A stretch of 64,000 bases of DNA from Scilla litardierei. Its lineage: Eukaryota; Streptophyta; Magnoliopsida; Asparagales; Asparagaceae. The stretch spans positions 7,641,878 to 7,705,877 of the forward strand of contig CM061139.1 of assembly GCA_030789695.1 (NCBI GenBank). Direction: 5' to 3'. Below are positions 34,961 to 46,329 of the stretch, in pieces (position 1 is the first letter of the stretch; each line of letters opens with the position of its first letter). Under the pieces are notes generated by a model, which did not search any database, was not told the DNA's origin, and saw only the letters and a list, made by a program, of their open reading frames with translations. Made by a program: the position numbers and the translations under genes.

Positions 34961-36147
34961 GAGCATCAGCGTTCGGCCGGATTGCTACAACCGCTTCCGA
35001 TTCCGGAGTGGAAGTGGCAACACATCACTATGGATTTCGTGACTGGACTACCTCGGAGTCCGAAGCAGAATGACGCGATTTGGGTGATCGTAGATCGATT
35101 GACCAAATCTGCGCACTTTATTCCGTTCCGAGTGGGACAGTCCACTGAGGCGCTAGCAAGGAGATATATGGAGGTAAATTCTTTTTACTCTCCGTTTTAT
35201 TTCCTTTTCCTAGTTTGGATAGTGATGTAACGTGAATCGCGTAGGAGGTTGTGCGACTTCATGGAGTCCCCGTGAGTATCGTGTCTGACAGAGACACGAG
35301 GTTCACATCTCAGTTCTGGCAGAGTTTGCAGAAGAGCTTGGGTACGCGTCTGAGTTTCAGCACGGCGTACCATCCGCAGACGGATGGCCAGTCCGAGAGG
35401 ACGATTCAGATCTTGGAAGACATGCTGAGGGCGTGCATGTTGGATTTCAAGGGTTCGTGGGAGGACCATCTACATCTGGTAGAGTTTTCCTACAACAACA
35501 GCTTCCAGGCGAGTATTGGCATGGCGCCTTTCGCCGCTCTTTATGGGAGGAAATGTCGATCGCCATTGAGTTGGGATGACGTTGGTGATCGGGAGTTGTT
35601 GGGACCTGAGATGATCGTGGAGGCCGTGGATATCGTCAGGAATATTCGGGAGAGGTTGAGAGTTGCTCAGGACCGTTTTAAGCATTGGGCGGATGCTAAA
35701 CGTCGTCCTTTGGAGTTTCAGCCGGGCGACCATGTGTTCTTGAAGATTTCCCCGAATCGTGGTGTGATTCGTTTTGGGAAGCGTGGGAAGTTGAGCCCGC
35801 GATACATTGGACCGTTTGACGTTTTGGAGAGGGTTGGCGAGGTAGCTTATCGCTTGGCCTTGCCGCCATCTTTGGAAGGAGTTCACAATGTTTTCCATGT
35901 GTCGCAGCTTCGTCGATACATTAGCGATCCGTCTCATGCAGTGGATTTTTCGGAGATTACCGTTCGCCCCGATATGACGTATGACCAGCATCCAGTGCAG
36001 ATTCTAGACAGGCGTCAGAAATCGCTTCGAAACAAGATTGTCAATCTTGTGAGGGTGATGTGGCGACACGGTTCACCTGGAGAGTCTACTTGGGAGAATG
36101 AGGATGAGATGCGAGAGCGTTTCCCACTTTTGTTTTCGGACTCGTGA
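34961..36147 (+). pseudogene. Gypsy-A pol, second part: integrase core and chromodomain
   Basis: Continues the frame broken at 22984 after one target copy (34956-34960). Integrase D,D,E signatures: [29 protein letters not shown] and [14 protein letters not shown]. The C-terminal chromodomain is at about 35975-36144 ([36 protein letters not shown]). A stop-containing 71-bp candidate intron (35174-35244) interrupts between the first and second catalytic Asp. No other stop is seen to TGA 36145-36147. Confidence 0.92.
35174..35244 (+). other. Candidate 71-bp intron in Gypsy-A integrase
   Basis: ATGGAG|GTAAAT ... CGCGTAG|GAGGTT. It contains stops and is T-rich. Its removal restores a continuous integrase with phase-0 junction and standard spacing of RRYME to VVRLHG. 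Confidence 0.55.
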
Positions 36148-36180
36148 GTATTTGGAAATTCCGAGGACGGAATTTTTCTT

Positions 36181-36193
36181 AAGTTGGGGAGGA
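36181..36193 (+). other. Polypurine tract of Gypsy-A
   Basis: AAGTTGGGGAGGA directly before the 3' LTR, typical for chromoviruses. Confidence 0.85.
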
Positions 36194-38592
36194 TGTAACG
36201 ACTGCTTTTCATGAATTTGGATTTAATATAATATAATATATGTTTTGGTGGATTTTCTCCTCTTGTGTGGTTTTCGTCTCCGTAGCTTTCATTTTCGATC
36301 GATTCGTCGTATTTTCTCGTTTCTTCCTTAGGATCGTCGATTTCGAAGTATGTCACTCGTGACGGACTTCATAACGGTCGTATCTAACTATTAGATCAAG
36401 CCTAGGAGTCTTAGGAATCGATCCCGGGGCCCCGCGCTCCGTATCGGTACTTTTGGTGCTCAGCCGGTGTAAGAAGGGCCACCGACCGACTAGATTACGA
36501 TCCAGTCGGTCGGCAATCCTTCTTGGACCGACTAGTTAGCTTTCTAAATTTCTCAGGAGTTACTGTTTATCGTTAGTCGGTCTAAGAACGTTGGTTGACC
36601 GACTAGGTTGCAAACTAGTCGGTCAGCAATGCTTCTTGAACCGACTAACTCATCATATTATTTTTGTATCAGTTACTGTTTACTCTTAGTCGGTCTAAGA
36701 ACGTTCATCGACCGACTAGATGTAAAACTAGTCGGTCAGTATTTGTTCATGGACCGACTAACTCTAGAATCCTATTTTCGTTCAGGAGTTACTGTTTGCA
36801 CTTAGTCGGTCTGCATTGGTCGACCGACCGACTAGTTGCCAAACTAGTCGGTCAGTGGTTGCTCTTTGACTGACTAACCAGTGTTAAAACCCTAATTTCT
36901 GGGCAGCCGCCAGCTCAACCTATTTATACCCAACCCAAACGACTTCTTCTTCTCCAACACGACCCAAAACCCTAAAATCTTCCCCCTTCAGCCCCCATCT
37001 TCCTCCAAGCTCCATTTCTTCATTCCAAGCCCTAGAATCATCATCCAATCCAACCATTCACTCCATCCACCTCTCCTCTTCCCCAAAATCTCACCAAAAC
37101 CCATCAAAATCCCCAAATCCCCCGAAACCCTAGTTTCCCCAAACTTCTCCAATCTTTTCCAGATCTGATCCTAGGGTTCCCCGGAGTGTTTCTTCTGTCT
37201 CTTCTCGGTAAGAAATCGATCTACCGTTGTTTTCTTAACTTATTTATATTTTTATGAAACCCTAATAAAATTCATGTTGTTTGTTGATTGTTCCCCCAAA
37301 ACAGCGATTTCCCCCGTAGATAGCATCCGTGTGACGAAGTGATCGTCAATCATCGGTGCTAGGCAAGTGAAACTTGCCACCTAGAGTTTAGGCCATGTTT
37401 TAGGCCATTTGCTTGTTGTAGGCGTAAAAGAGGCTAGGCGACGAAATGATACTCGCCTAGGCGCAAATTGGGGAACTAGCTTGACAACGAAGCTAGTTCC
37501 GACTTTTAGCATGTTGCACAATTACCATGTCATGTTTACTTTCCATTAACGGTACGCGAATATGTTCATGTCATTGCATTTCGCCTGTCACGTTTAATTT
37601 AATTAACGGTACGCAAATAAATTGTCATGACCTCGCATTCTTTAGGTGTTGCTGTGATTGCGTAGCTTTGTTACGACACTTGTGTTCCTGGCTCGTGACC
37701 AGAAGCGAGCATAATGAGTTGCTAACCCCAACGCTCGAAATGTATTGAATTGTGAACTAAGAATGCGAGCTCAATGTGCGGGGCAACCCCAGGCTCACTA
37801 GCTGAGTTCCATGTGCGGGGACCCCATGCTCCATATCGTGTGGGTATTGGGTAGTGTTTAGTGTCGATCGGTCTGAAATGCTATGCCATTCAGCGAAGGG
37901 CTTAAACACCTACAAAATGTGAATTGATTGAATTGATAGTAGCTTGGCTAATCTTGTCTTGTCCCGATAAATTGTTCCCTTGTACAAATTGTCTTGCCAT
38001 GTTTTAATTGTGCACTCATGTTATAACTGCCATGTCATGCATACTAAACTGCTAGGTTGCTAGTTGCCTTACTTTCAGTTTCCTTGCCCAAGTCTTTTTA
38101 GACTTGCTAACATGTGCCCCTTTACTCTTTTGGGTGACACATGTTAGATCCTGAGCCCGAGTACCTCGTTGAGGACGAGGTGTTTGCTGACGCCGAGCCC
38201 GAGCTTGTGTTTGACGGGGAGTACGTGGACACTGGGGACCAGTCCTAGTGTCTTCGTTGTGTTTTACTTTTGTTAGACAGTTGTTTTGTTATGTGGTGCG
38301 TAGCACCTATACCTTGTTATGTCGTTTCTTTGTTGGCCTTGTTCTGGGCCTTTAGACTCTTTTCTTTTAGCCTGGTGGCTTTTCTGGATGTTGGACTTTT
38401 GTTGATGTTGGGCAATTTGTGAGATGTGGAATTTTATTTCTGTCTCGCCTTGTGTTATTATTGTTATTCTGTTGTGGTTACAGGGACCTGATTATGTATT
38501 GTGGACGCTTATCGGGTTTGGGGCTTCACAGCTCCACTCTCGTGCGGACCTTTTCACGTCTCGCCTCCATTTTAGGGAAGCGGGTCGTGACA
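36194..38592 (+). repeat. 3' LTR of Gypsy-A
   Basis: 2399 bp, matching 16988-19388 with about 15 differences. Includes the array (36481-36876), TATA (36921-36928), the GACAACG hairpin and the acidic ORF (38141-38248). Confidence 0.93.
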
Positions 38593-39762
38593 CCGCTGCT
38601 TCTGGAGCATTTCGTACAGTTTAGTGACTTCCTTGGCCTCGCAGATCTTCTTTCGTCTTCCGGTCTTATCGATTACCTTCGATATGATCCTAAGGCGAAC
38701 CCACACCCTTACCCTCGCCTCGTGAAGCTCTTCTATGCCAATAGGGTTCGTGGTCAGTACGACGAGACCCACTCGATTGAGACGACTGTCTTGGGGACTC
38801 CGATAGTCCTCACGGTAGAAATCTTAGGAGAGGTTTTGGGTATCTCCTCGTCTGGCCTTCTTCCGTCCGACATTTCTGTTGATGATATCTCTTCACTTGA
38901 TCAGGTCGTACTTTCTGAGATCTTCCATGAGATTCCTCCCGCCATGATTGTCGTCCCCTCCAAGTCCTTCAAGCCTAATGCCTGGGTCCTAAACCTAATT
39001 CTGAAGTCGTGCTTACTTCCTAAGTACGGCTCCTCCTCTTTACCGTCCCAGCCTTTCTTGAAGTTGATCTATGCCATCTTTATGGGGAGCTCGATTAACT
39101 GGGCTCGGATTATACTCGATAAGATGGATTCTTTCGAGTGCATCCGCAAGACCACGAAGTCGGCTCATATCCCATTCCCGTGCCTCCTGACACTCGTATT
39201 CCATCACTTTCGTGTCACTTTGCCTCGTGACGATGAGCGTCCACTTGGGCCTCCTCTAAACACGACGGCCGTCAAGAAGTCTCTTGCGGCGCTCCGTCAC
39301 GTTCAGAGGACGACACCTTCAGCGTCTGCTTCTGCTTCTACTGCTCCCTCTACCACTCTTCACGAGCTCGCACGTTCAGTGAGACGTGTGGAGTCTCGTT
39401 ATGCTCGTACCGAGGAGATTCTTGCTCGCATTGCTCGCCACCTTGGTATTGACATCCCTCCGTCAGTCTCTGACGAGGAGGAGATGGATGAGGAGGAGAT
39501 TGAGGAGCTTGTGCGTGTTTCTACTCGTGCCCCCGAGGGCACTTCTGGTGCTGCTGTTGCCTCTTCTGCTGGTGATCCCGAGAGTACTCCTGTTGCCACC
39601 GCTCCTGCGGTGGATGCTCCGACTGGTGCTCCCAAGGCCACTAATGTTGCTGCTCCAGAGATTGCCACTTCTGTCGCTCCCGTGGACACTACTGCTGATC
39701 CGGTGACCACCTCCACTCCTGCAGAGCCTGTTGCTGCTGCAGATCCTTCCACTGCCTCTTGA
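38593..39762 (+). pseudogene. Copia-1 env-like ORF, 3' fragment
   Basis: Continues the ORF split at 16987. It is open to TGA 39760-39762 and near identical to residues ~135-533 of the Copia-2 ORF. Because the LTR end is also open, a chimeric frame runs from 38419 in the Gypsy-A LTR into this fragment (447 residues), with a hydrophobic LTR-encoded start. Confidence 0.85.
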
Positions 39763-40698
39763 GCTTCTTTGAGGCCTCTCCCGATGCACTTTAGATGAGA
39801 TATCTTGTAGTGAGAGAGTGTGGGTTAGGATATTTTGGGTGGTTTTGTGGTTATGCTTTTTGATATTTTTGGACGTATGCTGATGTATCCCTGATGATGT
39901 TGTATGTTTTTGTGATACTCTGATATATGTTTTATGATGTTGTACTTTTGTGCTTCGATCGTTGGATCGACATTTTGTATGTTGACGGATGTATCATTTG
40001 GATGTACTCATGCTTTTCATATATATATACATCGATGTTGACATGTATTCTCTTGTGCACATTATATTTTTTTATATCTCTGATGTTTTGAATTCGTCGC
40101 TCGACGAAAATACTTGGTTAAATAGAATTCATTTTATGAAAACATAGAATTGTTTTCCATGCACTAAATTAACCAAGAATGTTGATATTGGAGAGTATAT
40201 TCCATAACTCAATTCGTAAAATTAATTTGAGTTTTGATGATTTTATTTATCGATTTTCGACTTTGGTATCAATGACACGCCTTGATTTCATTCGTATTTT
40301 CTTTGGTGTCATTTGGACCGTGGTCGTATTCTACGACTCCCATGCTTTTATTTGAAGCCATTGTTGTTGTCGTTGATCTCCGCCCACTCTTTTTGCTAAT
40401 GCCAAAGGGGGAGAGATATAATAATGACATGTGCTAAATGATAATTTAAGCATTTTTCCAAGAATCTAATTTGATATGTTAGATTCAGGGGGAGTTAAGA
40501 TATAAAAATTGGATTTCAAATCCTAAATTTCAATATTTGATTCTCATTTTATACTTTACTCGTCTGCTTGATGCGTATTATTATTATTCATTTTGGAATT
40601 AACGTGTCATCAATGCAGGGGGAGTAGGTAAATTACATTTGAATCATTATTTTTGATTATTATTTAAGTTGGTTTGTCATCACCAAAAAGGGGGAGAA
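39763..40698 (+). other. 3' region of Copia-1 with repeated polypurine tracts
   Basis: AT-rich, no gene. CAAAGGGGGAGAG (40403), CAGGGGGAG (40486), GCAGGGGGAGTAG (40615) and AAAAAGGGGGAGAA (40685-40698); the last abuts the LTR and is the primer for plus-strand synthesis. Repeated purine tracts are a known Sirevirus feature. TTCGTCG/CGACGAA near 40092 forms a short hairpin. Confidence 0.8.
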
Positions 40699-41669
40699 TG
40701 TTGGATATTGGACTCCCCGGATTTGGTTTTGGATGATGAACAAACATAAATATATTATGAACTAACAATTTGTGAGCGCAGTTATGGAGATCGTCGCCAA
40801 ATTCATTTGAACATCCTAAGCGACGTCTCGAGACTTCTCAAAGCACGTGATCGTATGCCTAAAGCTTCGTTGAAGCTTTTGGACCATTTTAGAAGTCATG
40901 AAGATTCGGATCGAAGCTTTCGAAGACGGTTCGTCTAGTTTCATTTATAGTCTTTTAGATTCGTTCCGTAGAATGTTAAGCCTTGAGTAGGTCTTACGTT
41001 TTAATCTTCATAACGCTCCTATCTTAGACATAGGAGCGTGTAAGAAGTCCATACAAACTTTCCCGAAGCATCGCGCTTCGATTCGCGACTTCTTGTGCAT
41101 GTTAGTTGGTTCAAGAAGAAGAACCAACCGACTAGATGGTGATCTAGTCGGTCGGCAATCCTTCTTGGACCGACTATGTTGCCTTCTCAAATCATAGCTC
41201 TTTACTGTTTACAGTTAGTCGGTCTACGTTGACTCACCGACCGACTAGTTTGTGAACTAGTCGGTCAGTGATGCTTCTTTGATCGACTAGTTGAGCTTCT
41301 ACTGTACATGCCAAGTTACTGTTTGTCGTTAGTCGGTCTATGTACATTTGGCGAACGACTAGTTGATGAACTAGTCGGTCAACTTTTGTTCTTGGACCGA
41401 CTAATTCTATTTGTTCTCAGACTTTGTGTTTTATCTCTTAGTCGGTCTAAGTTATCTCACCGACCGACTAGTTGTGAAACTAGTCGGTCGGCAAGTGTGC
41501 TTTGACCGACTAGTTCCTTAAGTCTGAACTTCGACCTATTCCCTGTTCACCAGTTAGTCGGTTCATGTTGATTGACCGACCGACTAGTTGATGAACTAGT
41601 CGGTCGGTGGTTGTTCTTTGACCGACTAGTTTAGTTCAGAATAGAGCCGTTGGAGCTTTAATTGAAACG

Positions 41670-41713
<44 letters not shown>

Positions 41714-42457
41714 ACCTATATATACTTGATGAGCTGCATTCATTGCACTCAAGGCTGATATTAAGACAAGTTTAGAGTTCAAAGAGAAATCATTCCCTCT
41801 CATTCAAAGCTCTTTCATTCCAATCTTGAATCTCTTCTCACTCTTATTTCAAAAGAGAGATTCATTGATTGTGAGCCTTCCAAGCCAAGTGCTTGATCCT
41901 AGGTCACCAACAACCTCATAGCTCTCCATAGCTGATCTTCATCTTGGAGCTAGGGTTTGGTGCCTCTTCATCTTCCTCAAAATCATCTTTGCCCTAATTC
42001 GTAAGTATACTCAATGCATAGGTATTTTGTGGTAAGCTATTTCATTTCAATTTACTTTGATATTGTAAGTGATTCGCTCTCGGTTGTGAGAGTGTGTTTG
42101 TGATCCCGGGTTGTGGGAGTCACAAGTTTCTTTTGTGTATGATTTGACTTGTGAAGGTTTTCACAAGTATTTCATAGTGGAAATCTTGAGTTAGGGTTTC
42201 TAACTCAAGTATCCGGAAGTGATCCGGGTGGTTGGGACGTAGGATCACCGGGAACAAGTCGGGGAGACTTGGGTGGATCCGAACCCAGTAATATCGTTTG
42301 TTTGCGATTGTTTATTTGTTGTCGATTATTTACTATTCCGCATTTCCGCATTAATTGGTAGAGTTTGCAAGGTAATTAGGAATTAGCCTCTTAATTATTT
42401 TAAAGTACTATTCACCCCCACTCTAGTACTTGTGCAGTAGCTTAGCAGGGTATTACA
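40699..42457 (+). repeat. 3' LTR of Copia-1
   Basis: 1759 bp, TGTTGGATATT...GGTATTACA, followed by the target copy AGTCA. Contains the array (41127-41631), a long CT microsatellite and TATA at 41717. Confidence 0.93.
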
Positions 42458-42462
42458 AGTCA

Positions 42463-43475
42463 TTCGGTCCGCGAGGGTGGTCATCTCTTGGCTTGTGGCC
42501 GTCTGTCACGCTTGTCGGCTGGGGGGAGTTGCCCCCAGCCTTATGAGCGGGTGCTTTGTTCGGTCCACGGGGGCAAGCTCCCTTCGGCTTATGACTGGGC
42601 GTCGTGCTCGTCGGCTGGGGGAGTTGCCCCCACCCTTGCGAGCGGGCGGTTTGCTTGGTCTGCGAGGGTGAATATCCCTCAGCTTGTGACCGACGAAGGA
42701 GATTTGTTTGGTAGCGAGGGGAGTGGGCCCTCGTCTTACGGCCGACGAAGGAGGTTCGTTCGGTGACGAGGGGAGTCGCCCCCCGACTTACGGTCGACGA
42801 AAGAGATTCGTTCGGTGGAGAGGGGAGTTGCCCCTCGGCCTACGACCGATGAAGGAGATTCGTTCGGTGGGGAGGGGAGTCGCCCCTCGGCTTACGGTCG
42901 ACGAAGGAGATTTGTTCGGTGGCGAGGGTAGTTCCCCCTCAGCTTACGGCCGACGAAGGAGATTCATTCGGTGGCGAGGGGAGTCGTCCATCGACTTACG
43001 ATCGACGAAGGAGATTCGTTCGGTGGCGAGGGGAGTTGCACCTCGACTTACGGCCGATGAAGGAGATTCATTCTGTGGCAAGGGGAGTTGCCCCTCGGCT
43101 TACGGTCGACGAAGGAGATTCGTTCTGTGGCGAGGGGAGTTGCCCCTCGGCTTACGGTTGACGAAGGAGATTCGTTCGGTGGCGAGGGGAGTCACCCATC
43201 GACTTACGGCCGACGAAGGAGATTCGTTCGGTGGCGAGGGGAGTTGCCCCTCGACTTACGGCCGACGAAGGAGATTCGTTCGGTGGCGAGGGGAGTTGCC
43301 CCTCGACTTACGGCCGTCGAAGGAGATTCGTTCGGTGGCGAGGGGAGTTGCCCCTCGACTTACGGCCGTCGAAGGAGATTCGTTCGGTGGCGAGGGGAGT
43401 TGCCCCTCGACTTACAGCCATCGAAGGAGATTCGTTCGGTGGCGAGGGGAGTTGCCCCTCGACCTACGGCCATTG
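42463..43475. repeat. 52-bp tandem repeat array in element X
   Basis: Core 42691-43470 holds 15 units with period 52 (GACGAAGGAGATTCGTTCGG ... GGGGAGTTGCCCCTCGACTTACGG). More divergent units extend left to the Copia-1 target site. GGGGAGTTGCCCC in each unit is an inverted repeat. Because 52 is not a multiple of 3 and the unit lacks stops, plus-strand frames stay open across the array (up to 277 codons at 42708-43541). It lies downstream of gag where pol would be in a complete element. Confidence 0.9.
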
Positions 43476-43710
43476 CGATTTGGGCTGGTCCATATTAGTC
43501 GGACCGTGGTCGCCTTGATTGAGTCCTCCTACACATCCTGAATCGTCTGCTCAAAACAGGTGATAGAATTTGCATTGACAGTGTATGCCTTCATTTCCGC
43601 GAGACAATACATTTGGAGTAATGAAAAAAGGGAAAAGGCAACAAGACACAGGGGAGGTTCTGGCAGGGTAGCCCTCCCCCGGTGGAGCGACCACTATTTG
43701 CTCTATCTCC
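43476..43710. other. Spacer between tandem array and gag of element X
   Basis: No coding signature was seen on either strand. Confidence 0.5.
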
Positions 43711-45361
43711 TCACTCAATGATATGCGCGACTGTCTGGATCGCGTTCACCCCTTTTCCCCTGTCCTGCTGTTTGGACGTTCCTTCTCCCGAGGTGGGGTC
43801 GTTGGCAGAGCTTTTCAGGTGCCCCCGGCTCACGAGCTTCTCGATGTCTTTCTTCAAGTGCCAACAGTCGTCGGTATCGTGGCCGTTGTCTTTGTGGTAC
43901 TTACAGTATTTCTCTTCATCCCTCCCGCCTCTCCTCGTCCTTCGGGGAGGTCGGCTCGTATGTCCTTCCTTCTGGGCTTGCGCTAGGATCACGTTCGGGG
44001 CGGTGGTCACCGAGGAATGCCGGGATTCTTCCCTCTGCGGTCTTCCTCTGGCCCTATTATCTTGTCGATGCTCCTCCGTGCCGCGACGCTCGTTCTCGTC
44101 GCGTTTGGTCCCGCGCCTGGTCTTACCCTCATCCACAGCCAGGGCCTCTTCTGTCAGCATGAAGCGCTCTACTTGGGCCATAATTCCGGCGAGGTCCTTC
44201 GGTGGGTCGCTGTGTAGCGATTTCTTCAATCCCTAATATCGTAGCCCCTTTTTCAGGGCCGCCTTTACCACCAGCTCGGGGCAGCTATCCACGCTCAATC
44301 GCTCCACGTTGAAGCGACGCATGAAGTGCCTCAGCGACTCGGCCGGTCCCCGCACCACATTGAACAAGTGTTCTGAGTCAGGCTTTACCTGCCGCCCGGC
44401 CATAAACTGCTTGCAGAACAACTGGGTGAGCTCCTCGAAGCTGTCTATCGACCGACCGGGCAGGCTGAGGTACCAGGTCCGAGCAGCCCCCCGTAGGGTG
44501 GAGTAGAAGCCCCTGCAGAGCAGGGTGTCATCGGCCCCCTGAAACTCCATGACCCCCTCGTAATCCATCACATTGTCTGCAGGGTCGCTAACGCCGTTGT
44601 ACTTCTCCAGCGTCGGTACCTTGAAGTTCGCGGGTATCCGTGCCTCGGTTATCTTCCGAGTCAGGGGGCATCATTCTCCACTGATGAAGCCAGGTCGTTC
44701 CCCTTCGCCCACCTCCCTGCTGTTCGGCTGCAACGAGGGGGCAGGTGGAAGCTTGACCTCCTCTTGGGTCCTTGCCAGCTTGGGTGCCGGGCTCGATCGA
44801 CACGAACGTTCTTTCCGGCTCTTCTGGTGGTGGGCCTTGGTCTGTTGGCTGCCTCCGCTCTGGTAAGACCAGACGCTCGCTGATCGGCGATCATCCCGCC
44901 TACGTTTGCGCGACCCCGGACGTGCGGATGAGGCCGTCCTTGAGAGGTCGCCCGTCCTCTCCGAGTCCCCCCTTTCCCTCTCTGAGTGAGGTGGGAGTGG
45001 GAGATCGCTCCGGGGAAAAATCGGGCATGGTGAACCTCCTTTCTGTGTTCTGCACTCCTTTTCCATGGTTGGCAACCACGGCGGAACGAAGAGGTCGCCG
45101 ATCCTCTTCCTGGCGGGAGGCCCGTCCCTCCCCACCCTCAGGGGTGGGAGTGCTGCTAACGAGCTGCTGAATTGTCGCGAATAAAGTTTGGATGTTGGCA
45201 TTGGTCTCCTGCGTGTAGGCTCGGAGTTGTCCCTGCATGGCCAGCTAGGTGTTGTTGGCCTCCCCGGCAGCGCAGCCGTTCGGGGTCTCGACGGGGGCAT
45301 GGTACACGCCCTCCTCCGGGATGGGAGGCATGGGCCCTAGGCCATTGCCGATGGGTTCCAT
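43711..45361 (-). pseudogene. Tat-type gag of element X, decayed
   Basis: Minus strand, ATG at 45361 (MEPIGNGLGPMPPIPEEG). The N-terminal region includes AYTQETNANIQTLFATIQQL. The core (IPANFKVPTLEKYNGVSDP; TLRGAARTWYLSLPGRSI; FCKQFMAGRQVKPDSEHLF; ESLRHFMRRFNVE) is typical of the Tat lineage. The C-terminus has the zinc-finger-like YCKYHKDNGHDTDDCWHL. Damage: TAG 45245-45247, a frameshift near 44930, TGA 44669-44671 and TAG 44233-44235. The frame ends at 43711 with no protease after it. Confidence 0.88.
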
Positions 45362-45390
45362 CTTGGTGGTTTTACGTGGGTGTTAGCTCG

Positions 45391-45410
45391 TCCCCACAGA
45401 CGGTGCCCGA
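45391..45410 (-). other. Primer-site region of element X
   Basis: The minus strand after the 5' LTR reads GGGCACCGTCTGTGGGGA, one change from the GCGCCGTCTGTGGG phrase usual in plant Tat-group elements. Confidence 0.6.
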
Positions 45411-46329
45411 TGTTTACGGGTGTTTTCTCACCACAACTCGTTGACCGTCGGCTGTATGGTCAACGTGGACAAGAGGCCAACTTGGGGGTCCCTTGGGTTC
45501 ACCGAGCTCGCTTGTTCTCGGTGTTGCAGAGTTGAGGGGTAGACTCAGCTCGGTGAATCGCGCTCGGCCTCGGCTGAATCGCGCTCGGCCTCGGTCGGGT
45601 CCGCGTCGAGGGGTAGCCTCGGCACCTTGCTAGCGAGATGATGCCTGAGCAATCTTCCTCCTGACGACTGCGATGGTGGTATGTTGGAGATGCCGGGTAG
45701 CCGACCGACGCTGAGGGGTAGCCTCGGCGCCTCGGGTGTCTTCTTCCTGGACAGATAAGGAAACTCGTCAGGGAGGCCGGACCTAGGTTCTGGCCAAATC
45801 CCCTCCGATGCCTAAGTCAGATCGGGGTCTGAAAGGGTACTCGGCGGGGGAGATCCGGCTTGCAAGGAAGCCGGAACGTCTACCCAGGCGACACGAGTAA
45901 AGGCGGAGGGAGAAATATCGAGTGGCGAAAGCCTAGGTCGTTGATGGAGTATCTCTCTGTTGATTACCTGGGTTTCGATCCCCTTTCTCCGTCGTCCTGG
46001 CCTTCCCCTTATATGGTCTTCCATGATTGTCCCACGTCCTGCCTCCTCTCATGTCCTCCCGATCCGCCTCTGCCTCCTCCCACTCGTGCGTGGTGGAGGG
46101 GTGGCCCATTAACGGGTCCGTTAATGGCCATCATGGGATCGCGGATTCAGGGGGGCGGTTAATCCGGCCGAATTGGGGCTAGTCGGATGTCCCCGAGGGC
46201 GAATTGGTTGGGCCTTCAGCCCCGTCCGTGGGCTCCCTTCGGGCGGGCCTGTCTTCTCTAGTGGGCTTCTCCTTTGGGGTCGGGCCGTGGGCTGTTGTAA
46301 TTCGGGGCTCGTTGATATTAGTCGTAACA
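45411..46329 (-). repeat. 5' LTR of element X
   Basis: 919 bp, pairs with 4773-5671. Carries a 21-bp local duplication near 45560-45600 (GAATCGCGCTCGGCCTCGG twice) that is absent from the other LTR. Confidence 0.88.

Larger units (their letters stand above)
16988..38592 (+). mobile_element. Gypsy-A: Tekay chromovirus retrotransposon, with nested insertion
   Basis: LTRs 16988-19388 and 36194-38592 run TGTAACGACTGC...GTCGTGACA, with CCGCT target duplications at 16983-16987 and 38593-38597. Internal order: leader, gag, protease, reverse transcriptase, RNase H, integrase with C-terminal chromodomain, purine tract. The chromodomain and long LTRs fit the Tekay (Del) lineage. Without element C it is about 9.6 kb. 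It has at least three nonsense codons and a lost gag ATG, although LTRs differ at only about 15 positions by eye (~0.6%). The region after the 5' LTR does not show the usual Met-tRNA primer site. Confidence 0.93.
8562..42457 (+). mobile_element. Copia-1: Sirevirus-type Copia retrotransposon, with nested insertion
   Basis: The LTRs at 8562-10303 and 40699-42457 both run TGTTGGATATTGG...ATTACA and are flanked by AGTCA (8557-8561 and 42458-42462). Order inside: PBS, gag, pol, motif array, env-like ORF (split by Gypsy-A), several purine tracts, 3' LTR. The Sirevirus assignment rests on the long gag with a C-terminal extension, the extra ORF 3' of pol and the repeated GGGGGAG tracts, known features of that genus. 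Without Gypsy-A the element is about 12.3 kb. Every gene carries nonsense codons or frameshifts. The LTRs differ at about 1.7% by eye. Confidence 0.93.
4773..46329 (-). mobile_element. Element X: Tat-lineage non-autonomous Gypsy retrotransposon, with nested insertions
   Basis: Two related ~0.9-kb LTRs (4773-5671 and 45411-46329) bound the element. The gag frame, primer site and purine tract all read on the minus strand, so the right LTR is the 5' LTR. Flanks are GTTCT (4768-4772) and GGTCT (46330-46334), a target duplication with one mismatch. Without Copia-1 the element is about 7.7 kb: 5' LTR, PBS, decayed gag, a 52-bp tandem array, then an antisense ORF and 3' LTR. No protease, reverse transcriptase, RNase H or integrase was found, so it depended on another element's enzymes. 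LTRs differ at roughly 3-4% by eye plus a 21-bp duplication in the right one, the most of any pair here, which fits its outermost position. Confidence 0.85.

Noticed and set aside
42708..43541. 277-codon plus-strand ORF
   Set aside because: Product of the 52-bp tandem repeats; the same peptide appears in several frames and matches no known family.
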